Shown here: one piece after another, positions 23,585 through 31,229 of the stretch
Layout of the letters: every line of letters begins with the position of its first letter
Position numbering within the stretch: the stretch's first letter is position 1
DNA from: Chitinophaga pinensis
Lineage (GTDB): Bacteria; Bacteroidota; Bacteroidia; AKYH767-A; OLB10
Direction: 5' to 3'
Assembly (NCBI GenBank): GCA_943332105.1
Contig: CALQOD010000014.1
Location: 1-41,131, forward strand
Length of the DNA stretch: 41,131 bases
Notes under the pieces: generated by a model
Told to the model about the DNA's origin: nothing
The model's database searches: none
What the model saw: only the letters and a program-made list of their open reading frames with translations
Position numbers and translations under genes: made by a program

Positions 23585-25656
23585 AAAGGATTCTAATCAT
23601 ATTTCTTCTTCTGTCTGTATTTGTGAAGGCAAATGCCCAGGATCCTCATTTTACACAGGTGAATCGTTTGGGGTCGATGATTAATCCTGCAGTATCACTG
23701 GCAGACAATAACAACATGCAATTAACAATGTTGTATCGTACACAATGGAATAATGTAGCACCTTTTAAAACACAAGGATTAGCATTCAATAAAAAAGTTA
23801 ATCGTTTTACGTTTGATGCAAACGTGATTAACAACACTGCTGGAGATGCTGGATTTAAACAACTTTATTTTAATGGTGGATTATCTTATAATTATAAAAC
23901 AAAGAAAAATAGTTTTATTGGTGGACTACAAATTGGAATAATCCAGCATAGTTTTAATCCGCAGAACATGACATTCGATGATCAGTTTATTCCTGATGTT
24001 GGATATTCATCTAATAATGCTACTCAAGAAGTATTTACAAATACAAAATCGATTCGTCCAGATTTTAATGTAGGCGGATTGTGGGTACGCACTGCGAAGA
24101 AAGAAAAGTTAAAACCGTTTGTAGGCTTTGCATTGTATCATATCAATCAAGCAAAAGAAACATTTTTAACAGAGACAAGCAAAACAAACATGAAGTCGAA
24201 TATTTATGCAGGTTTTGTTTATCCTATTAATGATCAGGTTCAATTGCAAACAACTAGTTATTTCGTTCATCAAGGAGTGGCTAATGAGTTTATCACTTCA
24301 GCAATCGCTAAAGTTAATTTAGAAGAGAACAAAGGGGTTGAAGGTGGAATTATTTATCGCTCGAATGATGCGCTTGCATTGTATTCTGGCTATCAACTAT
24401 CGAATTGGATGGTAGGTGTTTCTTATGATATTAATATAAGTGGATTAACAAATGGAAATGGCGCATTTGAATTAACACTTACTTATCAGCCAAAGGCGAA
24501 AGTAAAAGAGCCAAAGAAACTAGCAATTAAAGAAAATCAAAAGGCTATAAAAGACAGTATTGCAGACCAAGCCTTATTAACAGCTGAATTAGTAAATCCG
24601 AAAGAAGCAAAACCACTTGTTGTTAAAGAAAAAGAGCAAAAAGTAGTTAAGAGTCAGCGAGTACCATTAACAAAACCTTTGATCATTCCTGATAAAGAAG
24701 AAATCGCAACGATTGAAAGTAAGTCGCCTGTGCTTATAGCAACAAATCATGTTGAGGAAAATGATATTATCAAACCAACAACCAAAGTGGAGTTGACAGC
24801 TCCAGTGATGAAAGGGGATGATGAAGAGGAATTAGTAGCCATCAATTCTATTAAAGAAATCAAAACTATAATTGATACGAATACAGATGAAACAATTCTG
24901 CCTACTCAAAAAGTGGCATTAAATCAGCCATTAACAATTGAAGATGTCGAAGAAGTAGCTGCAGAAAATATAGCTATCAAAAATGCAACACCAATTGTTG
25001 TTAGCGAGACAGAAGAAACATTAAAACCAGTTGAACAAGCATCATTATCAGCGCCCCTAGTAATTGAAGAAAGAGAAGACTTGCAACCAATTGCGTCTAT
25101 TAAAGAAATACAATTAGTTGCTGAAGAAAATATTTTCGTAGCACCGGTTAAGTCAGAATTAGTACCATTATCAGCGCCACTCGAGGTTGCAGAAGAAGAA
25201 GTCGCAGTCCTTGATAGTGCTCCTGAATTAATTAAGAAGAATGCAGAGCTAGTAATTATTACGGAATCTGATGACGACTTACAAATTGCAGTGTCTCCTG
25301 CAGTACCATTAACAGCTCCGAAGGTAGAAGAAGAAAAAAGCGTTAGTGATATTTCTACGAATTATATGACCTTTAATCATAACAGTGCTGCAGTTAATCA
25401 GATTCAGGTGATAGATATTTTAGAACCAGTGTATGATAGTTTGTGGTTTAACAAAGATTATCAGGTAACCTTAGTAGCTGATAGTCGCGATAAAGAGCAA
25501 TTGAACTTACCTCGTTTGAAAGCAGTACAAAATGTGCTTATCAAAAAAGGCGTTTCTAAAGACCGTATTAAATTGGTGATGAAGGATAACGAATTCAATA
25601 CTGATTCAGAAAACTATTCAGGTGCTGTTTATTTGAAAGTCCAATCGGTGAAATAA
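23581..25656 (+). CDS. PorP/SprF-family T9SS barrel with repeat region and OmpA-like tail
   Basis: The protein has 691 residues, about twice a plain PorP/SprF protein. The signal peptide ends KANAQ. The barrel domain (about 21-300) has the family start DPHFTQVNRLGSMINPAVSL and MLYRTQWNNVAPFKTQGLAF. After a Lys/Glu-rich linker come six degenerate repeats with cores like RVPLTKPLIIPDKEE, KVELTAPVM, KVALNQPLTIEDVEE and LVPLSAPLEVAEEE, spaced 42, 42, 42, 41 and 47 residues. The last ~85 residues (VTLVADSRDKEQLNLPRLKA, VLIKKGVSKDRI) look like an OmpA-type peptidoglycan-binding domain. The role is probably to anchor the coupled type B protein to the outer membrane and cell wall. Confidence 0.88.
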   Translation: MKRILIIFLLLSVFVKANAQDPHFTQVNRLGSMINPAVSLADNNNMQLTMLYRTQWNNVAPFKTQGLAFNKKVNRFTFDANVINNTAGDAGFKQLYFNGGLSYNYKTKKNSFIGGLQIGIIQHSFNPQNMTFDDQFIPDVGYSSNNATQEVFTNTKSIRPDFNVGGLWVRTAKKEKLKPFVGFALYHINQAKETFLTETSKTNMKSNIYAGFVYPINDQVQLQTTSYFVHQGVANEFITSAIAKVNLEENKGVEGGIIYRSNDALALYSGYQLSNWMVGVSYDINISGLTNGNGAFELTLTYQPKAKVKEPKKLAIKENQKAIKDSIADQALLTAELVNPKEAKPLVVKEKEQKVVKSQRVPLTKPLIIPDKEEIATIESKSPVLIATNHVEENDIIKPTTKVELTAPVMKGDDEEELVAINSIKEIKTIIDTNTDETILPTQKVALNQPLTIEDVEEVAAENIAIKNATPIVVSETEETLKPVEQASLSAPLVIEEREDLQPIASIKEIQLVAEENIFVAPVKSELVPLSAPLEVAEEEVAVLDSAPELIKKNAELVIITESDDDLQIAVSPAVPLTAPKVEEEKSVSDISTNYMTFNHNSAAVNQIQVIDILEPVYDSLWFNKDYQVTLVADSRDKEQLNLPRLKAVQNVLIKKGVSKDRIKLVMKDNEFNTDSENYSGAVYLKVQSVK

Positions 25657-25677
25657 AGTATTCTTAAAAGGATTATG

Positions 25678-25685
25678 TATTTTTG
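25678..25685 (+). promoter_or_regulatory. -7 box TATTTTTG before the M28 peptidase
   Basis: TATTTTTG matches TAnnTTTG exactly and lies 18 bp before the chosen ATG (25704). It overlaps the track's TTG start (25683), which argues that the TTG start is not used. No clear -33 TTG is seen. Confidence 0.5.
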
Positions 25686-25703
25686 AATCACATAATTCTT
25701 CGA

Positions 25704-27074
25704 ATGAAAAAATTAATTCTACTTCTGCTTAGCTTCTTTTGTTTAACTGCTGCTGCGCAGCAATCGGACTCATTAATCATTGCTAAAATATTTAATAAGT
25801 CGCTAACTAATAGCGAGTGTTATCCGCGATTAAATTATTTATGTAAAAATATTGGTCCGCGTTTGAGTGGTTCACTCAACGGTGAAAAAGCAGTGGGCTA
25901 TGTTCAACAACTTTGCTTAGACCAGAAACTAGATACTACTTTTTTACAGCCAGTTACCGTTCCGCATTGGGTACGTGGACAAAAAGAGCAAGCATACTAT
26001 AAAGTAAATGGGAAGAAATCTGAAGTTGCTATTTGTGCCTTAGGTGGAAGTATTGCAACCCCTAAAAAGGGTTTATCCGCACCCGTTATAGAAGTTCACG
26101 ATTTTGAAGAAATGAAAATGTTAGGTCGTGAAAAAATAGAGGGTAAGATTGTTTTTATGAATCATCCAATGAAATCTTCTTTTGTAAGTGCGTTTGATGC
26201 GTACGGAGAAGCAGCAGGATATCGTTGGGCAACAGCGCAGAATGCAGCGAAGTATGGTGCCGTAGGTGTAGTTGTTAGATCAATGACATTAGCGTTAGAT
26301 AATAATCCGCATACGGGCGCAATGGGATATAACGATACGATTATTAAAATTCCTGCATGTGCAATTAGTACAATGGGTGCGGAAGAATTAAGTAAGGCTA
26401 TTAAAAGTAATTTGGGTGTGCAGTTTTATTTTAAATTGTCTTGCGAGGTGTTTCCTGATGCACAATCTTATAATGTAATAGGTGAATTAAAAGGAAGCGA
26501 AAAGGCAGAAGAGATTATTGTTATTGGCGGACATTTGGATTCGTGGGAATTAGGAGAAGGTGCGCATGATGATGGGGCTGGTGTGATGCAATCTTTGGAG
26601 GTGCTAAGAATATTTCAGAATTTAAAGATGAAACCAAAACGTACTATACGATTTGTTGCTTTCGCAAATGAAGAAAATGGTAGTCGTGGTGGGAAACAGT
26701 TGTTAGCATTAGCCAAAGAGCGAAAAGAAAAAATAATTGCAGCTGTTGAAAGTGATGATGGCGGATTTACACCACGAGGATTTTCATTTAATGGCGATTT
26801 ATCAAAGATGCAACATGTATTGAGTAAGCAGGAGCTGTTCTATCCATACGAATTAAAATACTGGGAAGAAGGTTATGGTGGTACAGACATTAATTATCTG
26901 AAAGAAGTAGGTTCCTTGCTAATTGGTTTTGTGCCCGACTCACAACGATACTTTGATGTACACCATGCTGCAACGGATGTTTTCGAAAATATAAATAAGA
27001 GAGAATTAGAATTAGGTGCTGGTAGTATGGCTGCGCTAGTTTATATCCTAAGCGAATATGGGGTTAATCCATAG
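25704..27074 (+). CDS. Secreted M28-family zinc aminopeptidase
   Basis: The protein has 456 residues from the ATG at 25704; the track's TTG start would precede the signal peptide MKKLILLLLSFFCLTAAAQQ. A PA-like insert around residues 120-230 (AAKYGAVGVVVRSM) precedes the M28 catalytic core. The zinc ligands are visible: GGHLDSW (His), GAHDDGAGV (Asp), ANEENGSRGG (Glu pair), AVESDDGG (Asp) and DVHHAATD (His). Such enzymes remove N-terminal residues from peptides outside the cytoplasm. No T9SS sorting domain is present, so it is probably periplasmic. It has its own -7 box and is followed by a deletion scar. Confidence 0.92.
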   Translation: MKKLILLLLSFFCLTAAAQQSDSLIIAKIFNKSLTNSECYPRLNYLCKNIGPRLSGSLNGEKAVGYVQQLCLDQKLDTTFLQPVTVPHWVRGQKEQAYYKVNGKKSEVAICALGGSIATPKKGLSAPVIEVHDFEEMKMLGREKIEGKIVFMNHPMKSSFVSAFDAYGEAAGYRWATAQNAAKYGAVGVVVRSMTLALDNNPHTGAMGYNDTIIKIPACAISTMGAEELSKAIKSNLGVQFYFKLSCEVFPDAQSYNVIGELKGSEKAEEIIVIGGHLDSWELGEGAHDDGAGVMQSLEVLRIFQNLKMKPKRTIRFVAFANEENGSRGGKQLLALAKERKEKIIAAVESDDGGFTPRGFSFNGDLSKMQHVLSKQELFYPYELKYWEEGYGGTDINYLKEVGSLLIGFVPDSQRYFDVHHAATDVFENINKRELELGAGSMAALVYILSEYGVNP

Positions 27075-27090
27075 CTGTTAGCAAAAAAAA

Positions 27091-27201
27091 CTAATCGACA
27101 TATTCTTGTCCCCATTTATAAAGCGAGTGAATACTCGGCAATAACTTTGCTCCTTTTTTAGTTAGTTCATATTCTACAGTAGGAGGAACGGTTGCAAAAG
27201 C
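27091..27201 (-). pseudogene. C-terminal remnant of a HxlR-family transcriptional regulator
   Basis: Reading the minus strand into the stop at 27091-27093 gives AFATVPPTVEYELTKKGAKL then LPSIHSLYKWGQEYVD. The FATVPPTVEY segment and the following helix are diagnostic of the HxlR winged-helix C-terminus. Only about 36 codons survive, and the helix-turn-helix half is missing. The frame breaks at about 27201, where plus-strand coding sequence of another gene begins. It is read as a decayed regulator truncated by a deletion. Confidence 0.78.
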
Positions 27202-27395
27202 ATGAACAAGAAGTAGTAGCGCAATGGAAAGAGCAAGGAATTCTTGAAAGTCTTTATTTGCGCCAAGGAAGAAATGGTGCGGTACTAATTTTTAAAGATA
27301 TGGACCAAGCAAGAGCCGAAGAGTTAATGGCAACGCTTCCGCTTTATCCACTTAGAAAAAGTATTGAATACTATCCGCTGATTAAACAGTTTTAA
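27192..27395 (+). pseudogene. C-terminal remnant of a YciI/muconolactone-isomerase-like gene
   Basis: This 67-codon frame has no credible start; the track uses TTG inside the HxlR remnant. HEQEVVAQWKEQGILESLYL, GRNGAVLIFKDMDQARAEEL and MATLPLYPL match the second half of ferredoxin-like YciI/muconolactone delta-isomerase-type proteins. These are often encoded beside HxlR regulators. The N-terminal strand and promoter are gone, so the gene is probably inactive. An intact short protein from an unusual start cannot be fully excluded. Confidence 0.68.
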
Positions 27396-27418
27396 AAACA
27401 GCATTTAATTTTTAGAGG

Positions 27419-27442
27419 AACGGCGCAATTTATTGCGCCGTT
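27419..27442. terminator. Bidirectional hairpin terminator
   Basis: AACGGCGCAA and TTGCGCCGTT form a perfect 10-bp GC-rich stem around TTTA between two convergent transcription units. On the plus strand it is followed by CTTATTTT; on the minus strand by TCCTCTAAAAATT. It ends the omega-amidase operon 8 bp after its stop. Confidence 0.85.
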
Positions 27443-27450
27443 CTTATTTT

Positions 27451-28245
27451 CTATTTAATGATGAATTGATCCGCATCTTTATTAGCAGGAAAACGTTTTC
27501 TGAAATCTTTTAGCGCTTTGTAATTTAATTCTATCGTTTCTAATCCTTCTTTATTCGGTTTATGGTTGGATATTTTTGCGCCTAACATGTCTAACGCTAA
27601 CGAATAGCCGTTATAAGGAATAGCATTCCCATCTTTACCTACGCGATTAACCCCAATAACGTACGACTGATTCTCAATAGCGCGTGCTATCAATAATTGC
27701 TGCCATGCATAACTACGTACTGCTGGCCAATTCGCTACATTAATCATTACATCGTAACGATAATTTTTCTTCGCATCAATATTTCTGCTCCATACAGGGA
27801 ATCGTAAATCGTAACATACGAGTGGCATAATCTTCCAGCCCTTGTGCTCAACGATTAGTGTTTTATTTCCGCTCGTAAAAACAGTATCTTCTTTAGCCAT
27901 GCTGAATAAATGGCGCTTGTTGTAAAACTCATAAGTGCCATCGGAACGCATCCAGATAAAACGATTATAAAACTTATTTTTCTCTTTAATGATAATACTT
28001 CCGCAAACTACACTCTTCATACTCTTAGCCGTCTCGTGCATCCATTGCATGGTAAATCCATCCATTGCTTCAGCGCATTTAAAAACATTATTCGTGAAGC
28101 CGCTGTTAAACATTTCGGGCAATACAATAACGTCGGTCGATTTTGGCTCGATATGATTTATCAGACTATGCAAATGTTTGATGGAGGCAATTGCATCTTC
28201 CCATTTCAAATTCGCTTGTATGGTAGTTATCTTTAAGTTTTTCAT
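27451..28245 (-). CDS. Omega-amidase (nitrilase superfamily, YafV/Nit2-like)
   Basis: The protein has 264 residues, with the nitrilase-superfamily Glu-Lys-Cys triad: VLPEMFNSGF (Glu), FYNKRHLF (Lys) and PLVCYDLRFPVWSRN (Cys). WPAVRSYAWQQLLIARAIEN and GVNRVG are typical of YafV/Nit2 omega-amidases. These hydrolyse alpha-ketoglutaramate (and related omega-amides) to alpha-ketoglutarate and ammonia. The start overlaps the aminotransferase stop by 4 bases. The pairing strongly supports the glutamine transaminase/omega-amidase route, in which the amidase pulls the transamination forward. Confidence 0.92.
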   Translation of the reverse strand: MKNLKITTIQANLKWEDAIASIKHLHSLINHIEPKSTDVIVLPEMFNSGFTNNVFKCAEAMDGFTMQWMHETAKSMKSVVCGSIIIKEKNKFYNRFIWMRSDGTYEFYNKRHLFSMAKEDTVFTSGNKTLIVEHKGWKIMPLVCYDLRFPVWSRNIDAKKNYRYDVMINVANWPAVRSYAWQQLLIARAIENQSYVIGVNRVGKDGNAIPYNGYSLALDMLGAKISNHKPNKEGLETIELNYKALKDFRKRFPANKDADQFIIK

Positions 28246-29390
28246 TTGATATCGTGTATTTTTTCTGCTGCTCGCTCTAAGGTTTCGTTGTCTTTGGCAA
28301 AACAGAAGCGAAGCATTTTTGTATCAACATCCGACGAGTAAAACACAGATACAGGAATAGAAGCAATTCCAAATTCTTTTGTTAAACGAATAGCTAAGTC
28401 GGTATCTTTTTCATTTGAAAAATTAGAATAATCTAACAACTGAAAATAAGATCCTTTACACGGTGTAAACGTAAAGGAGCATCCTTGAATTAAGGAAAGA
28501 AAGTAATCGCGTTTAGCTTGATAAAAGAAAGGTAGCGATAAATAATGTTCTTCGTTTTGTAAATATTTTGCTAATGCAACTTGTAGCGGCGTATTCACAG
28601 AGAAAACTAAAAACTGATGCACCTTTCTAAACTCCTTCATCAAATATTCTGGCCCTAAGCAATATCCTGTTTTCCAGCCTGTCGCATGAAACGTTTTTCC
28701 GAAGGAGTAAACAATCAGACTCCTATTGCGCAATTCTTCAAAACGACAAACACTCTGATGTTCTTCTCCATCAAAAATGATATGTTCATATACCTCATCG
28801 CTTAATACAATGATGTTTGTGCCTTTTGTTATTTCTGCTAGCGATTCTAAATCTTGCTTTGATAAAATAGTTCCTGAAGGATTATGAGGTGTATTGATTA
28901 TGATTAACTTCGTTTTATCGGTAATCATGCTTTTAACTTCTTCCCAATTAATGCGGTAATCCGGTGGCGTTAGTGAATACGGTTTTACAATTCCTCCTGC
29001 TAATTCGATTGCCGGCTTATAACTATCGTATGCTGGTTCAAAAATAATTACTTCATCACCTTTATGTACCAATGCGGTAATAGCAGTATACAAAGCCTGT
29101 GTTCCTCCGGCTGTAATGGTAATTTCGGAGTCAGGATTATAGTAAGCACCGTAAAGTTTCTGAGTCTTTTTAGAGAGTTCTTCTCGCAAAGCAGGCAAGC
29201 CAGGCATCGGTGCATATTGATTATGGTTATCTACCATTGCCTGATTATACAAATCGATTAGCTCTCGCGAAACTTCAAAGCTAGGGAAACCCTGACTTAA
29301 GTTTATCGCTCCAGTTTCATTGGCTAGTCCCGACATAATCGTAAAAATGGTGGTCCCTACATTTGGTAATTTACTCTCAATGATATTCAT
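28242..29390 (-). CDS. Class I/II PLP aminotransferase (methionine/glutamine transaminase, YbdL-like)
   Basis: The protein has 382 residues of fold-type I aminotransferase. INLSQGFPSFEV sits at the N-terminus, AGGTQALYTAI forms part of the PLP phosphate cup, and INTPHNPSGTIL holds the conserved Asn and Pro. DEVYEHIIFDGEEH carries the Asp-Glu pair, YSFGKTFHATGWKTGY the Schiff-base Lys (about residue 232), and LRFCFAK the substrate-carboxylate Arg. YbdL/KAT enzymes transaminate methionine or aromatic amino acids, often with glutamine as donor. The omega-amidase coupled downstream (4-bp overlap) would clear the glutamine-derived keto-amide, so methionine salvage is a reasonable role. A clear TATATTTG promoter lies upstream. 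Confidence 0.92.
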   Translation of the reverse strand: MNIIESKLPNVGTTIFTIMSGLANETGAINLSQGFPSFEVSRELIDLYNQAMVDNHNQYAPMPGLPALREELSKKTQKLYGAYYNPDSEITITAGGTQALYTAITALVHKGDEVIIFEPAYDSYKPAIELAGGIVKPYSLTPPDYRINWEEVKSMITDKTKLIIINTPHNPSGTILSKQDLESLAEITKGTNIIVLSDEVYEHIIFDGEEHQSVCRFEELRNRSLIVYSFGKTFHATGWKTGYCLGPEYLMKEFRKVHQFLVFSVNTPLQVALAKYLQNEEHYLSLPFFYQAKRDYFLSLIQGCSFTFTPCKGSYFQLLDYSNFSNEKDTDLAIRLTKEFGIASIPVSVFYSSDVDTKMLRFCFAKDNETLERAAEKIHDIK

Positions 29391-29411
29391 AATTACGAAA
29401 GATTATTTGTT

Positions 29412-29419
29412 CAAATATA
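29412..29419 (-). promoter_or_regulatory. -7 box TATATTTG of the aminotransferase/omega-amidase operon
   Basis: TATATTTG on the minus strand matches TAnnTTTG exactly and lies 21 bp before the ATG at 29390. The expected transcript start is a few bases downstream of the box, leaving a short leader. Confidence 0.6.
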
Positions 29420-29481
29420 CTCGCAATAATTGTGATTTAAAATCTACCAATCAATTATCTTTAACCCAATAAAATATAACT

Positions 29482-31119
29482 ATGAAATCAATTCGAATTT
29501 TTGTTCTTCTGCTTTTAGTTGCCTTTGTAAAGAATGTATCGGCACAAACAACAGTAGGTCTTACCTATAATTCCGGTAACAATATATCTGACGGCTATAC
29601 ATTGTTTAGTCCGATGAGCAGCTTCAATACTTATTTGATAGATCGTTGTGGTAAGCAAGTAAAAACATGGACAAGCACTTACCGTCCTGGTTTGGCTTCT
29701 TATTTAATGGATGATGGTTCATTAATACGCACAGGCAATGCAATGAATACTTATTTTAACGCTGGTGGAAGAGGCGGTGCTATTCAAAAGTATGATTGGA
29801 ATGGGAATCTTCTTTGGACTTTAGGTTATGGAGACTCTGTTAATTGTCCGCATCATGATATATGTGCCTTGCCCAATGGGAATATATTAGTAATTGCCTG
29901 GCAGGTTAAATCGAGTACTGTAGCAATTGCCAATGGTCGTAATCCTGCTCTCGTAACACCAAAAGTATGGAGTGAGCAGATTTTAGAAATAGCAAATGGT
30001 TTTAATATTGTATGGCAATGGAATTTATGGGACCATCTCGTACAAGAGTTTGATTCTACGAAAGCAAATTACGGAAGTGTTGAAAGTAATCCACAGCTCG
30101 TAAATATTAATTATAATGCGAGTAGTACCAATGCCGACTGGATTCATTTAAATTCTATCGACTATAATCCCGCTCTAGATCAGATAATGGTAAGTGCTCA
30201 TGCTTTTAATGAAGTCTGGATTATTGATCATAGTACAACAACTGGTTATGCTGCAGGACATACAGGAGGTAATGCAGGTAAGGGTGGCGACATCTTATAC
30301 CGATGGGGAAATCCTGCTACCTATAATGCAGCCGGAACGCAACAATTTTTTGGGCAACATAATGCACATTGGATAAAACCAGGTTTGCCTTATGAAAATC
30401 AGATTATGGTTTTTAATAATGGGATTGCTCGACCAGGAGGAAACTATTCAACAATTGAAATTATTAATCCTCCATTAAACGGGTTTAATTATAATGCAAC
30501 ATTGCCTTATCTACCTACTGCTCCTACATGGAAATATAATGATGCAAACGTTCACAATTTCTTTGCGCAAAATATTTCAGGGGCACAAATGTTAGCAAAC
30601 GGAAATATAATTTATACCGATGGTCCTTCAGGAGAATTTGTAGAGATAGATTCAGCTGGAAATAAACTGTGGAGTTATATGAATCCTATTATTTCTACGG
30701 GTCCTTTATCACAAGGTGTTGTTCCTTCTACAAATTCAGTGTTTCATTGTAATTTTTATCCAACTAATTTCAGTGGATTTATTGGTAAAACACTTACGTC
30801 AACCACGATTCTTGAAAATACGAATGTGCTTTCTGATTCTTGCAGCTTAACAACAGGAATCAACACGAATGATTTTAGTGCTTCCATTAGCGTTTATCCA
30901 AATCCTGCAAACGATTATTTACAAATCGAAATCGCAACGGGTAATTCAGAAAAAGCAATGGCCATTATTTACGATAACTTTGGAAGAGCAGTGAAGCAAA
31001 TTTTAATTTCATCAAGCAACAACCGAGTGGATATACGAGAATTAAGTGCTGGTAATTATTATTTGAAAATTGCAGGAACGAATGAATCATTGACAAAGCG
31101 TTTTAGTGTGATACGATAA
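29482..31119 (+). CDS. Aryl-sulfate sulfotransferase-like secreted protein with T9SS type A domain
   Basis: The protein has 545 residues. The signal peptide ends NVSAQ. A beta-propeller of the arylsulfotransferase (ASST) family follows: GYTLFSPMSSFNTYLIDRCG, IQKYDWNGNLLWTLGYGD, CPHHDICALPNGNILVIAW, DWIHLNSIDYNPALDQIMV and GQHNAHWIKPG. Conserved His residues fall where ASST enzymes place catalytic ones, but whether it transfers sulfate cannot be decided; many Bacteroidota relatives are uncharacterised. Residues about 465-545 are a type A sorting domain (VYPNPANDYLQIEIA ... SAGNYYLKI), so it is exported by the T9SS to the surface. A TATCTTTA box about 20 bp upstream may be the promoter. Confidence 0.9.
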   Translation: MKSIRIFVLLLLVAFVKNVSAQTTVGLTYNSGNNISDGYTLFSPMSSFNTYLIDRCGKQVKTWTSTYRPGLASYLMDDGSLIRTGNAMNTYFNAGGRGGAIQKYDWNGNLLWTLGYGDSVNCPHHDICALPNGNILVIAWQVKSSTVAIANGRNPALVTPKVWSEQILEIANGFNIVWQWNLWDHLVQEFDSTKANYGSVESNPQLVNINYNASSTNADWIHLNSIDYNPALDQIMVSAHAFNEVWIIDHSTTTGYAAGHTGGNAGKGGDILYRWGNPATYNAAGTQQFFGQHNAHWIKPGLPYENQIMVFNNGIARPGGNYSTIEIINPPLNGFNYNATLPYLPTAPTWKYNDANVHNFFAQNISGAQMLANGNIIYTDGPSGEFVEIDSAGNKLWSYMNPIISTGPLSQGVVPSTNSVFHCNFYPTNFSGFIGKTLTSTTILENTNVLSDSCSLTTGINTNDFSASISVYPNPANDYLQIEIATGNSEKAMAIIYDNFGRAVKQILISSSNNRVDIRELSAGNYYLKIAGTNESLTKRFSVIR

Positions 31120-31229
31120 GAATCATAAAATTGATTTGTAATCGAGAATATGTAATCAGCAAAACATTTGTATCATTACGCAAGTTTATTTTTTAAAGGA
31201 ACACTAAGCTTGTTCACTAACCAATATTT

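Noticed and set aside
25683-25703. TTG start for the M28 peptidase
   Set aside because: It lies in the -7 promoter box and would place seven residues before a clear signal peptide beginning at the ATG at 25704.
27910-28236. 108-residue plus-strand ORF
   Set aside because: It is antisense to the omega-amidase, whose catalytic motifs are intact; no independent support.
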